From assembly GCF_918741295.1 (NCBI RefSeq), contig NZ_CAKKNB010000002.1:248001-312000 (forward strand): a DNA stretch of 64,000 bases, given 5' to 3'. Shown in pieces: positions 1 through 8,580 of this stretch. A program made the position numbers and the translations under genes. Position 1 is the stretch's first letter. Every line of letters begins with the position of its first letter. This DNA comes from Aquabacterium sp. CECT 9606. GTDB taxonomy: Bacteria; Pseudomonadota; Gammaproteobacteria; Burkholderiales; Burkholderiaceae_C. The notes beneath the pieces were generated by a model. The model ran no database searches. It was not told the origin of the DNA and saw only the letters and a list, made by a program, of their open reading frames with translations.

Positions 1-182
1 AGGTCTTCTACGCCAACCCCAACCTGGCTTCGCGCAAGCTGCTCAAGCCCGAGGTGGCCAATGACCCGGCGGTCTTCCCCTCCGAGTCGGACATGAAGAA
101 GATGGCCATGCCCGAGGCCATCAACAACGATCTGCGTCGCCAGATGACGCGCATCTACACCTCCTTCAAGACCGGCCTGTGA
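1..182 (+). CDS. potF: Polyamine ABC transporter substrate-binding protein, C-terminal fragment
   Basis: The window opens inside this gene. The reading frame begins at base 3 and stops with TGA at 180-182, leaving about 59 residues. The visible tail (YANPNLASRKLL, then FPSESDMKKM and a terminal TRIYTSFKTGL) looks like the end of PotF/PotD-type periplasmic polyamine-binding proteins, where PSE...MKK is a common late motif. The assignment rests mainly on the next three genes, which are the ATPase and two permeases of one importer; the stop codon overlaps the GTG start of the ATPase gene, so the four form an operon. Ligand (putrescine, spermidine or another amine) cannot be read from this fragment because the binding pocket lies upstream of the window. 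Confidence 0.8.
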   Translation, partial: VFYANPNLASRKLLKPEVANDPAVFPSESDMKKMAMPEAINNDLRRQMTRIYTSFKTGL

Positions 183-1195
183 CGGCGTTCCTGAGCATCC
201 AGGAAGTCGTCAAGGACTTCGGCGCCAGCGCGGGCGGCGCGGCGTTCAGGGCGGTGGACCATGTCAGCCTGGAGATCGCGCAGGGCGAGATCTTCGCTTT
301 GCTGGGCTCCAGTGGCTGCGGCAAATCCACGCTGCTGCGCATGCTGGCGGGCTTTGAAACACCCACGTCTGGCCGCATCCTGTTGAAGGGCCAGGATCTG
401 GTCAAGCTGCCGCCGCATGAACGGCCGTTGAACATGATGTTCCAGTCCTACGCGCTGTTCCCGCACCTCACGGTATGGGACAACATCGCTTTTGGCCTGA
501 AGCGCGAAGGCCTGCCCAAGGCCCGGATCGCCGAGCGGGTCGAGGCCATGCTCAAGCTGGTGCAACTGGGCAAGCTGGCGCAGCGCAAGCCGCACCAGTT
601 GTCGGGTGGGCAGCAGCAGCGCGTGGCCCTGGCCCGCAGCCTGGCGCGCCAACCCACCTTGCTGTTGCTGGATGAGCCCCTGGGTGCTCTGGACAAGAAG
701 CTGCGCGAGGAAACCCAGATCGAATTGGTGCACATCCTCAAGTCGGTCGGCGTGACCTGCGTGATGGTGACCCACGACCAGGAAGAGGCCATGACCATGG
801 CCAGCCGCATCGCTGTGATGAGCGAAGGCCGCATCCTGCAGGTGGGCGAGCCGCGCGATCTGTATGAAAACCCCGCCACGCGTTTCGTGGCCGACTTCAT
901 CGGCAACATCAACGTGTTGGACGGCAACGTGGCCGTGCGCCCTGAAAAAATCCGTGTGTCGCGCCACCTGCCGGCCGAGCAGCCAGCGGGGCCCCTCAAC
1001 CGGGTGCAGGGCTGCGTGCGTGACATCGCCTACTTTGGCAGCTACACCGTCTACCACCTGCAGCTGCCCAGCGGCCAGACCTTGAAGGTGAGCCAAAGCA
1101 ACACCGAGCGCCACCCCGATGAGGCGGCTCTGCGCGAGGGCGACCAGGCCTGGGCCTGGTGGTCGTCCTCCGCCCAAGTGGTGCTGGCGCCATAA
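179..1195 (+). CDS. potG: Polyamine ABC transporter ATP-binding protein
   Basis: Cytoplasmic ATPase that powers the importer formed with the two following permeases. 338 residues. Walker A GSSGCGKST is near residue 43, the signature LSGGQQQRVALARSLA near residue 141, and Walker B LLLLDEPLGALD near residue 162, followed by the H-loop in MVTHDQEEAM. The last ~80 residues form a TOBE-type domain, as in PotA/PotG. The GTG start at 179 overlaps the stop of the upstream binding-protein gene, so translation is probably coupled. The permease ATG lies 8 bases past the stop. Order binding protein-ATPase-permease-permease matches potFGHI. Related importers for other cationic compounds cannot be excluded. 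Confidence 0.9.
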   Translation: MTAFLSIQEVVKDFGASAGGAAFRAVDHVSLEIAQGEIFALLGSSGCGKSTLLRMLAGFETPTSGRILLKGQDLVKLPPHERPLNMMFQSYALFPHLTVWDNIAFGLKREGLPKARIAERVEAMLKLVQLGKLAQRKPHQLSGGQQQRVALARSLARQPTLLLLDEPLGALDKKLREETQIELVHILKSVGVTCVMVTHDQEEAMTMASRIAVMSEGRILQVGEPRDLYENPATRFVADFIGNINVLDGNVAVRPEKIRVSRHLPAEQPAGPLNRVQGCVRDIAYFGSYTVYHLQLPSGQTLKVSQSNTERHPDEAALREGDQAWAWWSSSAQVVLAP

Positions 1196-1203
1196 GGCCG
1201 CGC

Positions 1204-2073
1204 ATGAAGTGGCTGGACCGCACCATCATTGGCATCCCCTTCGTGTGGCTGCTGCTGTTCTTCATGCTGCCGTTTTTGATCGTGCTGAAGATCAGCGTGT
1301 CCGACATGGACATGGCCGGCCAACTGAGCGGCTTCAAGCTGTCCAACTATGCCTTCCTGGCGCAGGACGCGCTGTACGTCAAAACCTACCTGGCCAGCCT
1401 GAAGTACGCGGCCATCACCACGGGCGTTTGCCTGTTGCTGGGCTACCCCTTTGCCTACTTCATGGCGCGGGCCGAGAAGAGCGTGCAACCGGCTTTGCTG
1501 CTGATGGTGATGCTGCCCTTCTGGACGTCTTTCCTGTTGCGGGTGTACGCCTGGAAGGGCTTGTTGGCCGAGGGCGGCTGGGTGGCGCAGGTGCTCAACG
1601 CCTTGCACGTGGACCAGCTGCTGATGGCCTTCGGGGTGACCGGCGGTCCGGGCCAGTACTTGAATTCGGCCTTCTCGCTGGTGTTGGGCATGGTCTACGC
1701 CTACCTGCCCTTCATGATCCTGCCTCTGTATGCCAACCTGTCCAAGCAGGATGGCCGCCTGCTGGAAGCCGCCCACGACCTGGGCGCCTCGCCTTGGGTG
1801 GCGTTCTGGAAGGTGACCGTGCCCTTGTCGCGCCCCGGCATCCTGGCCGGGTCGATGCTGGTGTTCATCCCTTGTGTGGGCGAGTACGTGGTGCCCGAGT
1901 TGCTGGGTGGCCCGCAAACATTGATGATCGGCCGCGTGCTGTGGGACGAGTTCTTCGCCAACAACGACTGGCCCATGGCCTCCAGCGTGGCCGTGGTGAT
2001 GGTGCTGTTGATCCTGGTGCCGCTGGCGCTGTTCAGCAAGGCCAGGGCCGACGCGCAAGGGCCTCGATCATGA
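1204..2073 (+). CDS. potH: Polyamine ABC transporter permease (PotH/PotB type)
   Basis: Inner-membrane permease, 289 residues from the ATG at 1204; the frame is open further upstream, but MKWLDRTIIG is the natural N-terminus just after the ATPase stop. About six membrane segments are visible, the first being a long hydrophobic run (residues ~10-32). The coupling-helix EAA-type loop is recognisable around residue 180 as LEAAHDLGASPWVAFWKV, with the conserved G. The final bases ATGA (2070-2073) overlap the start of the second permease. Length and topology match PotH/PotB. Confidence 0.9.
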   Translation: MKWLDRTIIGIPFVWLLLFFMLPFLIVLKISVSDMDMAGQLSGFKLSNYAFLAQDALYVKTYLASLKYAAITTGVCLLLGYPFAYFMARAEKSVQPALLLMVMLPFWTSFLLRVYAWKGLLAEGGWVAQVLNALHVDQLLMAFGVTGGPGQYLNSAFSLVLGMVYAYLPFMILPLYANLSKQDGRLLEAAHDLGASPWVAFWKVTVPLSRPGILAGSMLVFIPCVGEYVVPELLGGPQTLMIGRVLWDEFFANNDWPMASSVAVVMVLLILVPLALFSKARADAQGPRS

Positions 2074-2900
2074 GCGGCGGTACCTGGTTGTCGCGGGGTT
2101 GGCTGGCGGCGGTCTTCGCGTTTTTGTACCTGCCCATCGTGGCCTTGGTCACCTATTCCTTCAACGATTCGCCCTTGCCCACGGTGTGGGGTGGCGCCAC
2201 GGTGAAGTGGTTCCACGAACTGGCGAACGACCGCGAGATCCTGGAAGGCTTGTGGCTGTCCTTGCGCATCGCCTTCATGAGTGCCACGGCCGCTGTGGTG
2301 CTGGGCACCCTGGCCGCGCTGGCCCTGGTGCGCTACCAGCGCTTCCTCGGCCGCACCTTAATGGTGGGCATGGTCAACGCGCCCTTGGTGATGCCGCAGG
2401 TCATCGTCGGCTTGTCGCTGCTGCTGATGCTGGTGTCGATCCAGCGCTGGCTGGGCGTTCCCGAGCGGGGCATGGGCACCATCTGGGCGGGCCACCTGCT
2501 GGTGGGCATGGCTTATGCCACGGTGGTGATCCAGGCGCGACTGCAGGGCCTGAACCCTCAGCTGGAAGAAGCCGCGCTGGACCTGGGCGCACGGCCATCG
2601 CAAGTCTTCTACCTGGTGACCCTGCCCATGATCTCGCAAGCCTTGCTGTCGGCCTGGCTGCTCACCTTCACCCTGTCGCTGGACGACGTGGTGCTGGCGG
2701 CCTTCCTGTCGGGGCCGGGCTCCACCACCTTGCCCCTGGTGATTTTTTCGCGCGCCAAGCTGGGGGTCGATCCCAGCGTGAACGCCGTGGCCACCGTGGT
2801 GATCGTCGTGGTGTCGCTGGCCGTGATCGGCGGCAGTTATGCCCTGGCCCGCACCGAGCGCCGCCGCGCCCGCGAGGTCGCACAAGCGGCCCGGTCCTGA
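2070..2900 (+). CDS. potI: Polyamine ABC transporter permease (PotI/PotC type)
   Basis: Second inner-membrane permease, 276 residues. Its ATG at 2070 overlaps the TGA of the first permease, a sign of translational coupling. Hydrophobic segments span the protein; the EAA loop appears near residue 170 as LEEAALDLGARPSQVFYLV. The sequence YSFNDSPLPTVWGG near the N-terminus is typical of PotC/PotI proteins. The C-terminus is a short arginine-rich cytoplasmic tail. With its neighbours it should form the heterodimeric channel of one polyamine importer. The outer-membrane protein at 2950 starts 49 bases downstream and may share the transcript. Confidence 0.9.
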   Translation: MSGGTWLSRGWLAAVFAFLYLPIVALVTYSFNDSPLPTVWGGATVKWFHELANDREILEGLWLSLRIAFMSATAAVVLGTLAALALVRYQRFLGRTLMVGMVNAPLVMPQVIVGLSLLLMLVSIQRWLGVPERGMGTIWAGHLLVGMAYATVVIQARLQGLNPQLEEAALDLGARPSQVFYLVTLPMISQALLSAWLLTFTLSLDDVVLAAFLSGPGSTTLPLVIFSRAKLGVDPSVNAVATVVIVVVSLAVIGGSYALARTERRRAREVAQAARS

Positions 2901-2949
2901 TCCTGAATTTCAACGAACACAACACCCATCTTTCAAGGAGGTTTTGACC

Positions 2950-4368
2950 ATGATCCGCTCCACACGCCTGGCCTTGCTGCCCGTGGCCCTGGCCGTCTGC
3001 CTGGCCTTTCCCACGGTGGCCCGCGCCGGGGTCAACGAAGACATCCTCAACGAGTTGAAGGCGCTCAAATCGCGCGTGGCCGAGCTGGAGAAGAAGCTCG
3101 AAGCGCAAGACGCCAAGATCGCCGAAACCCCGCAGGGCATGACGGTGGAGCAGCAGCAGGACTTCAACCGCATTGCCGTCAAGACCGAGGCCATGGAAGA
3201 CGCGCGCGATGCACTGGGTCTGAAGAACCTGAAGATCAGCGGCTACATGGACCCGACCTTCATCTACAACCAGCGCCAGGACCGGGCCGGCTTCCAGTTC
3301 CTGAACCGGGTCGACACCGCCAATGGTGGTGACGGCTACAACTACGACAACTCCTACTTCGGCGCGGCCGTCATCGACTTCACCAAAGAGACCGACGGCG
3401 GCTCGCGTTGGCGCCTGACCCTGGCGCCCAACCGCGGCGTGGGCTCCGTGTTCGATGGCAACTCGCCCATCCACGAGGCCTCGGTCTCCATCCCCTTGAC
3501 CGACTTGCAAACGCGCCTGATCGCGGGCCAGATCCCCGATTGGTCGGGCTATGAGTACCTGCAGCCCACGCTGAACAAGTTGATCACGCACAACCTGCTG
3601 TTTGACTTCACGCTGCCCACGGCCTACACCGGCGCCGGATTGGAAGTGACGCGCGGCAAGTGGCTGACCAAGGTGATGCTGGCCAATGTGAACGCGAGCA
3701 AGCGTGGCGCCAGCGAGACCTCGCCCGGCGTGGCCTACCGCGTGGACTACGCCAAAGGGGAGTTCCAGGGCTTTGGTTTTGCGGGGGTGCATGGCAAGGC
3801 GGCCAATTTCACTGAGAACGTTCTGGACATCAATGGTGACCCGGTCGCACAACGCGATTCGCGCATTGACTTGTTCGAGCTGGATGCCTACTTCATCCGT
3901 GGCGATTGGACTGTGCAGGGCCAGTGGAGCATCGGGCGGCAAGCCAAGGCCGCGATCAGCCCCGATCCAGTCAGCGGCGACTTGCGTGCTTCTCAATGGT
4001 GGGGGCTGTCGGCCCTGGCAGCCTACAAGTTCGAGCCGCGCCTGGAAGGCACGGTGCGCGCCGACTTCATCAACAACCGCAAGAATGGTGGCGGCTTGCT
4101 GGGCTACACGGCCAATGATGACCGAAATGGTTTGGGTGTGGCAGACACCAACGCTGATGGTGTGATCGATGTGTTGGACGACACCGAACACGGCGTCAAC
4201 CGCAGCGCCCTCACCTTCGGCCTGAGCTACCTCTACAACCTGAACACGACCTTCAAGTTCGAGTACCGCTTCGACCACGCCAGCGGCCCTGTCTTCCTGG
4301 ACGCCAAGGACGGCAGCTACAAGAAGAACAACCAGCTGATCGGTGCGTCGGTGCTGGTCAGCTTCTAA
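2950..4368 (+). CDS. DUF3138-like outer-membrane porin-type protein
   Basis: 472 residues from the ATG at 2950, which has an ideal AAGGAGG ribosome-binding site at 2935-2941. A cleavable signal peptide (residues 1-~26, ending ARA) is followed by a short coiled coil (LKALKSRVAELEKKLEAQ, ~residues 36-55). The rest is aromatic-rich alternating sequence ending LIGASVLVSF, with a terminal Phe as in outer-membrane beta-barrels. The stretch QQQDFNRIAVKTEAMEDARD followed by LKISGYMDPT resembles, from memory, the Burkholderiales family DUF3138. An acidic loop with D-x-N-x-D spacing (ADTNADGVIDVLDD) could bind calcium. Placement directly behind a polyamine importer suggests a matching outer-membrane channel, which is inference. 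Confidence 0.7.
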   Translation: MIRSTRLALLPVALAVCLAFPTVARAGVNEDILNELKALKSRVAELEKKLEAQDAKIAETPQGMTVEQQQDFNRIAVKTEAMEDARDALGLKNLKISGYMDPTFIYNQRQDRAGFQFLNRVDTANGGDGYNYDNSYFGAAVIDFTKETDGGSRWRLTLAPNRGVGSVFDGNSPIHEASVSIPLTDLQTRLIAGQIPDWSGYEYLQPTLNKLITHNLLFDFTLPTAYTGAGLEVTRGKWLTKVMLANVNASKRGASETSPGVAYRVDYAKGEFQGFGFAGVHGKAANFTENVLDINGDPVAQRDSRIDLFELDAYFIRGDWTVQGQWSIGRQAKAAISPDPVSGDLRASQWWGLSALAAYKFEPRLEGTVRADFINNRKNGGGLLGYTANDDRNGLGVADTNADGVIDVLDDTEHGVNRSALTFGLSYLYNLNTTFKFEYRFDHASGPVFLDAKDGSYKKNNQLIGASVLVSF

Positions 4369-4383
4369 ACGCGCCAACTCTCT

Positions 4384-4420
4384 TGGTCAGGGGGTACGGG
4401 CGGATTGACCCTGCTGACCA
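4384..4420. other. Weak inverted repeat downstream of the porin-like gene
   Basis: TGGTCAG (4384-4390) and CTGACCA (4414-4420) are perfectly complementary across 23 bases. There is no T-run after it, so it is not a convincing intrinsic terminator. I see nothing else of note in the gap 4369-4538 apart from the purine-rich ribosome-binding region before 4539. Confidence 0.3.
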
Positions 4421-4538
4421 CAGGTTGTAGGGTGGCGATTCGATAAAAGCAGGGAAGGATCATGATGCGGCACCACGCCCGGATCGGCCTTGCTTGCTTG
4501 ATGAATAGCATTCAAAACCTTTGATTTAGGGATCCCTC

Positions 4539-5588
4539 ATGAACCAACCATTCAAGCTTCAGTGGATCGCGCTGGCCGCCATGGCCTTGACGCAATCTCT
4601 GGCGCATGCCGCAATCCCAGGAGATTTGTACACGGCGTCGGCATCTTTGGGTGGCATCACCTATCGGCTTGTCGACCTGACACCAGATGATGGCGAAACG
4701 CCCTGGATCCAGCTCAACCTTGGGGCTGGGTCTGGCGGGCAAGGGGGCGCCTTCATCCCCAATGGTCACGTAACGGATGGCTTCTACCTGGGCTATCCGG
4801 CCAGCACTTCATACAGCGGCGGGCTGTTCCCGGCCCAGCCCATGAGCACTCAATCTGCGGACGGGATGGCCACGGCAGGGGCCAACCCAGACGGCTTGCA
4901 GTTGGGCGTTCGGGCGTCGGCGGACGATTGGCACCTCAATAACCAGGGGTACACGGCGTTCATGGGCAACCAAAGTGCAGCTCAGGCGGGTGACCTTGCT
5001 GCGCGCGCTCGCGGTGGTCTCGGTGTTGACTACGTCTTCGATCCGGTGAGGCAACAGATCATTGTGAAGGTGCTTGACCAGGGCTCCACTTACGACTTCA
5101 CCGTGTCGGCTAACACGATGGTGATCGCGGAAGCCACCATGGGATACCAGGCTGACATCGACCATGCGGCGGTGGCAGCCCTGGGCAGTGATCCTCGCGG
5201 CATGGATGTGGCGATCAGCGCAGATTCCACGCTGTTGCTGGCATGGTCCCACCCTTTGGTGGATTTGAACGATTCGGCCTGGGACTCTTTTCAAGATGCC
5301 GCCGATGCTGTGTCGGCGGCTAACCCTTTTGACTACGGCATGAGCAGCCAATCGAAAATCGATGGTTCGGGCAGCAAGGTGGTCAGCGTCACGCTGAAGA
5401 ACACAACGTCCAATGCGCTGCAAGGCTCAGTGGCGCTGAGTCTGGAGCTGTACGCAGCTCTTTTTGTGCCAACCACGGAGACCGGCGGTGGTGGCGGCGT
5501 GCCCTCGATTCCCGAGCCTGGCACCTATTTGCTGATGGGCCTGGGCCTGGTCGGCCTGGCCTGGGCCCGTCGTCGCCACCAAGTCTGA
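4539..5588 (+). CDS. PEP-CTERM sorting domain protein
   Basis: 349 residues. An N-terminal signal peptide (to about residue 25, ending HAA) is followed by a low-cysteine, Gly/Asp/Ser-rich body with no domain I recognise. The C-terminus carries the exosortase sorting signal: a glycine linker (ETGGGGGVPSIPEPGTY), the PEP motif, a hydrophobic helix (LLMGLGLVGLAW) and the basic end ARRRHQV. Such proteins are exported, processed by an exosortase and usually placed in the outer surface or extracellular polymer. No exosortase gene is in the window. The gene stands alone on this strand, facing convergently into the ParA gene 15 bases away. Confidence 0.85.
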   Translation: MNQPFKLQWIALAAMALTQSLAHAAIPGDLYTASASLGGITYRLVDLTPDDGETPWIQLNLGAGSGGQGGAFIPNGHVTDGFYLGYPASTSYSGGLFPAQPMSTQSADGMATAGANPDGLQLGVRASADDWHLNNQGYTAFMGNQSAAQAGDLAARARGGLGVDYVFDPVRQQIIVKVLDQGSTYDFTVSANTMVIAEATMGYQADIDHAAVAALGSDPRGMDVAISADSTLLLAWSHPLVDLNDSAWDSFQDAADAVSAANPFDYGMSSQSKIDGSGSKVVSVTLKNTTSNALQGSVALSLELYAALFVPTTETGGGGGVPSIPEPGTYLLMGLGLVGLAWARRRHQV

Positions 5589-5603
5589 TCCTGCGAAGGG
5601 CGT

Positions 5604-6221
5604 TCAGCCCTTCAGCCAGGCTGTCAATGGCGCCCACTGCTCCAGGTCTTTCTCGACCTTGGCGGGCGCCACGTCGAACAGAGTCAGTCCATGCGCAGCC
5701 AGGTGGGCGTAGTTTTGCGTGTCACGCAGCAAGGTCAGCACCGGCACGTCCAGCGTGGCCAGGAACTCGCGCAGGTGCTCGGTGGCCTTGGTGTGCTCCT
5801 TGATGCGGTTGCCCACCACCGCCAGTTGCACCTTGTCGGAGCGGCGGCCCTTGTGCAGCTTGGCGATGAAATCGCGGGTGGGGTAGATGTCGAACACGCT
5901 GGCCTGCAGCGGGATGATGACCTTGTCGGCGATCTTCATCACGGCGTCGAGCTGCTTGCCGTGCATGCCCGCCGGCGTGTCCAGTACCACGTGGGTGACG
6001 CCTTTGGGGGGCTTGGCCACAAACTGCTCGTCCACCTCCCAGGCCTCGATCCTGGGAACGTTGGTGGGTCGCAACTGCAGCCAAAGCCGGGATGACTGCT
6101 GCCGGTCGATGTCACCCAGCAGAACGCTGTGACCTTGCTGGGCCAGGTGGCCCGCGATGTTGCTGGACAGGGTGGATTTGCCCACGCCGCCCTTCGGGTT
6201 GGCGACAACGATCACTGGCAT
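5604..6221 (-). CDS. ParA/MinD-family ATPase, orphan
   Basis: 205 residues when started at the ATG at 6221 (MPVIVVANPKGGVGKST). The frame is open upstream to 6350, but the homologous core begins here. The deviant Walker A motif KGGVGKST is at residues 10-17; the switch region carries GDIDRQQSSRLW and the Walker B-like motif is VVLDTPAG. This makes it a dimerising deviant Walker ATPase of the short ParA type. There is no parB, parS-like cluster or replication gene nearby, so a plasmid/chromosome partition role is not supported; such orphan ParAs often position protein cargos. The gene is divergent from the aldehyde dehydrogenase with a shared ~90-base promoter gap. Confidence 0.85.
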   Translation of the reverse strand: MPVIVVANPKGGVGKSTLSSNIAGHLAQQGHSVLLGDIDRQQSSRLWLQLRPTNVPRIEAWEVDEQFVAKPPKGVTHVVLDTPAGMHGKQLDAVMKIADKVIIPLQASVFDIYPTRDFIAKLHKGRRSDKVQLAVVGNRIKEHTKATEHLREFLATLDVPVLTLLRDTQNYAHLAAHGLTLFDVAPAKVEKDLEQWAPLTAWLKG

Positions 6222-6310
6222 TGCAAGGCCTTCATTGGAGTTGGCGATGGAAAGCATTGTGGCCTGAATGTGGGCTAGAGTGGGGACCACCTTGATTGCG
6301 GAGGCAGCGC

Positions 6311-7828
6311 ATGACGACACCGACCGACACCGCTTCGCTTGTGGCTTCACCGTGGCACCGGCGCGCCATGGACATCACGCCGGATGGGCGCGCCCTCGTC
6401 AACGGGCAGCGCGTGGCCGCCGTCACAGGTGAGACCTTCGAATGCCGATCACCCATCGACGGACGGCTGCTGGCCCAGGTCAGCCGGGGGCAGGCGGTCG
6501 ACATCGATCTGGCCGTGGCCGCCGCGCGACGCAGCTTCGACAGCGGGGCGTGGTCGCGCCAGGCTCCGGCGGTGCGCAAGCGCGTGCTGCAACGCTTCGC
6601 CGAACTCATCTTGCACAACCGGGACGAACTCGCCCTGCTGGAAACCCTGGACATGGGCAAGCCCATCCAGGCCAGCCTGGAGGCCGACGTGCCGGGTGCA
6701 GCGCGCTGCATCGCCTGGTATGCCGAAGCCATCGACAAGGTCTATGACGAGATCGCGCCCACGCCGGCCAACGCGCTGGCCCTGATCCAGCGCGAGCCGG
6801 TGGGCGTGGTGGGCGCGATCGTGCCGTGGAACTACCCCATGCTGATGTCGGCCTGGAAGCTCGGGCCCGCCTTGGCCACGGGCAACAGCGTGGTCCTCAA
6901 ACCTTCTGAGAAATCACCCCTGACCGCCATGCGCCTGGCCGAACTGGCCTTGCAGGCCGGCCTGCCCGAAGGTGTGTTCAACGTGGTGCCCGGCTATGGA
7001 CACGAGGCGGGCGAGGCGCTGGCCCTGCACATGGACGTCGACGCCTTGGGCTTCACGGGCTCGACGCGGGTGGGCCGCAAGATGCTGGAATACTCGGGCC
7101 GCAGCAACCTCAAGCGCGTGTTCAACGAGCTGGGGGGCAAGTCGGCCTTCATCGTGTTCGACGATTTTGACGACCTGGACCGCGCCGCGCAGGCCGTGGC
7201 CGGCTCGGTGTTCTACAACCAGGGTGAATCCTGCAATGCACCCACGCGCCTGCTGGTGCACGAATCCATCGCCGATGTGCTGGTGGCGGCGGTGACGGGC
7301 CAGACCACGCGGTTTCAGCCGGGTGATCCCCTGTCGCCCAGCACCACCATGGGTGCCTTGGTGGACGAGGCGCAGATGCAGTCCGTGCTGGGCCACATCG
7401 CCTCGGGTCAAGCGCAAGGGGCCGATTGCGTGATCGGCGGGCACCGTGCACGCGAAGCCTCGGGCGGCTACTTCGTCGAGCCCACCATTTTTGACCACGT
7501 GCGCAACGACATGAAGATCGCGCAGGAAGAAATCTTCGGCCCGGTACTGAGTGTGATCCGTTTCAAGAGCGAGGCCGAGGCGGTGGCCCTGGCCAATGAT
7601 TCGAGCTACGGCTTGCAGGCCAGCGTGTGGAGCCAGCACCTGGACCGGGCCCACCGCGTGGCGCGCGATCTGCGGGCGGGCACCGTGCACGTCAACCAGT
7701 ATGACGAGGACGACATCACGGTGCCGTTTGGTGGCGTCAAGCAGTCTGGCAATGGGCGCGACAAATCGCTGCACGCGCTGGACAAGTACACCGATCTGAA
7801 GACGACCTGGATCCGGCTGGAGCGCTGA
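6311..7828 (+). CDS. NAD(P)+-dependent aldehyde dehydrogenase (gamma-glutamyl-aminobutyraldehyde type)
   Basis: 505 residues from the ATG at 6311. Oxidises an aldehyde to the acid using NAD(P)+. The cofactor motif IVPWNYPMLMSAWK, the general base in FNELGGK (Glu ~273) and the catalytic cysteine in YNQGESCNAPTR (Cys ~308) are all present at the usual spacing; EEIFGPVLSVIRF is the usual late motif. Overall wording and the YNQG form of the active-site loop are closest to PuuC-like enzymes of putrescine breakdown, which would fit the polyamine importer 4 kb upstream. That link is inference, since an unrelated PEP-CTERM gene and parA lie between. Ends just before a strong terminator. Confidence 0.9.
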   Translation: MTTPTDTASLVASPWHRRAMDITPDGRALVNGQRVAAVTGETFECRSPIDGRLLAQVSRGQAVDIDLAVAAARRSFDSGAWSRQAPAVRKRVLQRFAELILHNRDELALLETLDMGKPIQASLEADVPGAARCIAWYAEAIDKVYDEIAPTPANALALIQREPVGVVGAIVPWNYPMLMSAWKLGPALATGNSVVLKPSEKSPLTAMRLAELALQAGLPEGVFNVVPGYGHEAGEALALHMDVDALGFTGSTRVGRKMLEYSGRSNLKRVFNELGGKSAFIVFDDFDDLDRAAQAVAGSVFYNQGESCNAPTRLLVHESIADVLVAAVTGQTTRFQPGDPLSPSTTMGALVDEAQMQSVLGHIASGQAQGADCVIGGHRAREASGGYFVEPTIFDHVRNDMKIAQEEIFGPVLSVIRFKSEAEAVALANDSSYGLQASVWSQHLDRAHRVARDLRAGTVHVNQYDEDDITVPFGGVKQSGNGRDKSLHALDKYTDLKTTWIRLER

Positions 7829-7836
7829 ATAAAAAA

Positions 7837-7867
7837 TGCGCTCCCCCGCCATCAGGCGGGGGGCGCA
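7837..7867. terminator. Bidirectional intrinsic terminator
   Basis: A strong GC stem (left arm 7837-7850, loop ATCA 7851-7854, right arm 7855-7867, one bulged T). It is preceded on the plus strand by an A-run at 7831-7836, which gives a T-run on the minus strand. It sits between the convergent ends of the aldehyde dehydrogenase and the small secreted protein and can serve both, more strongly the minus strand. Confidence 0.85.
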
Positions 7868-7897
7868 ATTCTTACCTCCCTACATTTCTTTTGAAAA

Positions 7898-8233
7898 TCA
7901 CTGAATGACGATGTCCTTCAGGATTTCAGAGCCGTTCTTGCACAGGTTGATGCCCGTGACCTTCACGCTCTTGCCCGTGGTGTAGGCGGCCAGCAGCAGC
8001 TGCAGCGTGGTGGGGTGGGCGCCGTCAAGCGTGGTGAACCAGATGTTGGCCGTGGTGCTGGTGGCGCAGCTGGCGGCCGCGCCCGAAGTGGGGGTGATCT
8101 TGACGTAGAAGTCCTGGTTGTCGCCCAGGCCGGTGGTGGCGATGGAGGTGACCTTGCCGGTCATCACGGCGGCGTTGGCGGCGGTGGCGGACAGGGCCGC
8201 AATCAGGGCGACGAGGATGGAGAGTTTTTTCAT
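7898..8233 (-). CDS. Small secreted protein of unknown function
   Basis: 111 residues from the ATG at 8233. A clear type I signal peptide (MKKLSILVALIAALSATAANA) leaves a mature protein of about 90 residues with two cysteines (SCATST and NLCKNG), probably one disulphide. The body (MTGKVTSIATTGLGDNQDFY, then ANIWFTTLDGAHPTTLQLLL and LKDIVIQ) reads like a small beta-barrel/OB-like fold, but I do not recognise a named family. It is transcribed away from the TonB receptor/two-component operon across a 347-base gap containing a perfect inverted repeat, so it may be a target or partner of that system. The terminator at 7837-7867 ends it. Confidence 0.75.
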   Translation of the reverse strand: MKKLSILVALIAALSATAANAAVMTGKVTSIATTGLGDNQDFYVKITPTSGAAASCATSTTANIWFTTLDGAHPTTLQLLLAAYTTGKSVKVTGINLCKNGSEILKDIVIQ

Positions 8234-8325
8234 GGTTTGACTTGAATGGATAGGTTGATCAGGACCTCGAAAAAGCAGTTGAATACAACGGGACCCCTGC
8301 ATCTCTTGGTATTTGTTGGCAATTA

Positions 8326-8346
8326 AGTTACTATTATGTAGTAACT
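8326..8346. promoter_or_regulatory. Perfect palindrome in divergent promoter region, candidate operator
   Basis: AGTTACTA (8326-8333) and TAGTAACT (8339-8346) form a perfect 8-base inverted repeat around TTATG. It lies in an AT-rich island inside the otherwise GC-rich gap 8234-8580 between the small secreted protein (minus) and the response regulator (plus). A shorter repeat, AAGTG-GTAA-CACTT, sits at 8522-8535 close to the regulator start and shares the GTAAC element. Binding by the NarL-type regulator encoded at 8581 is a reasonable guess, not shown. Nothing else is evident in this gap. Confidence 0.5.
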
Positions 8347-8580
8347 GATATGAATGTATGTGGCAACGCATTTGCGTGTCAATGGTTGAAAAATGCCTTC
8401 CCCCCTGTTCAAGGGGTGGCCGTGGCGCCCCGCTTGGATGGGGTGTTGCTGTTAAGCCAGGGTAAAATGCAGCCCACTCCATGGGCGAATGGTGCGATGA
8501 CGTGGCAATGAAGCGTTATACAAGTGGTAACACTTCTGTGCCCAGCTGCCAACTTGTGACCCTTCCTCAGACGAGATGCC

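Noticed and set aside
4384-4420. Intrinsic terminator after the porin-like gene
   Set aside because: Only a 7-base stem with a 23-base loop and no T-run; recorded as a weak repeat only.
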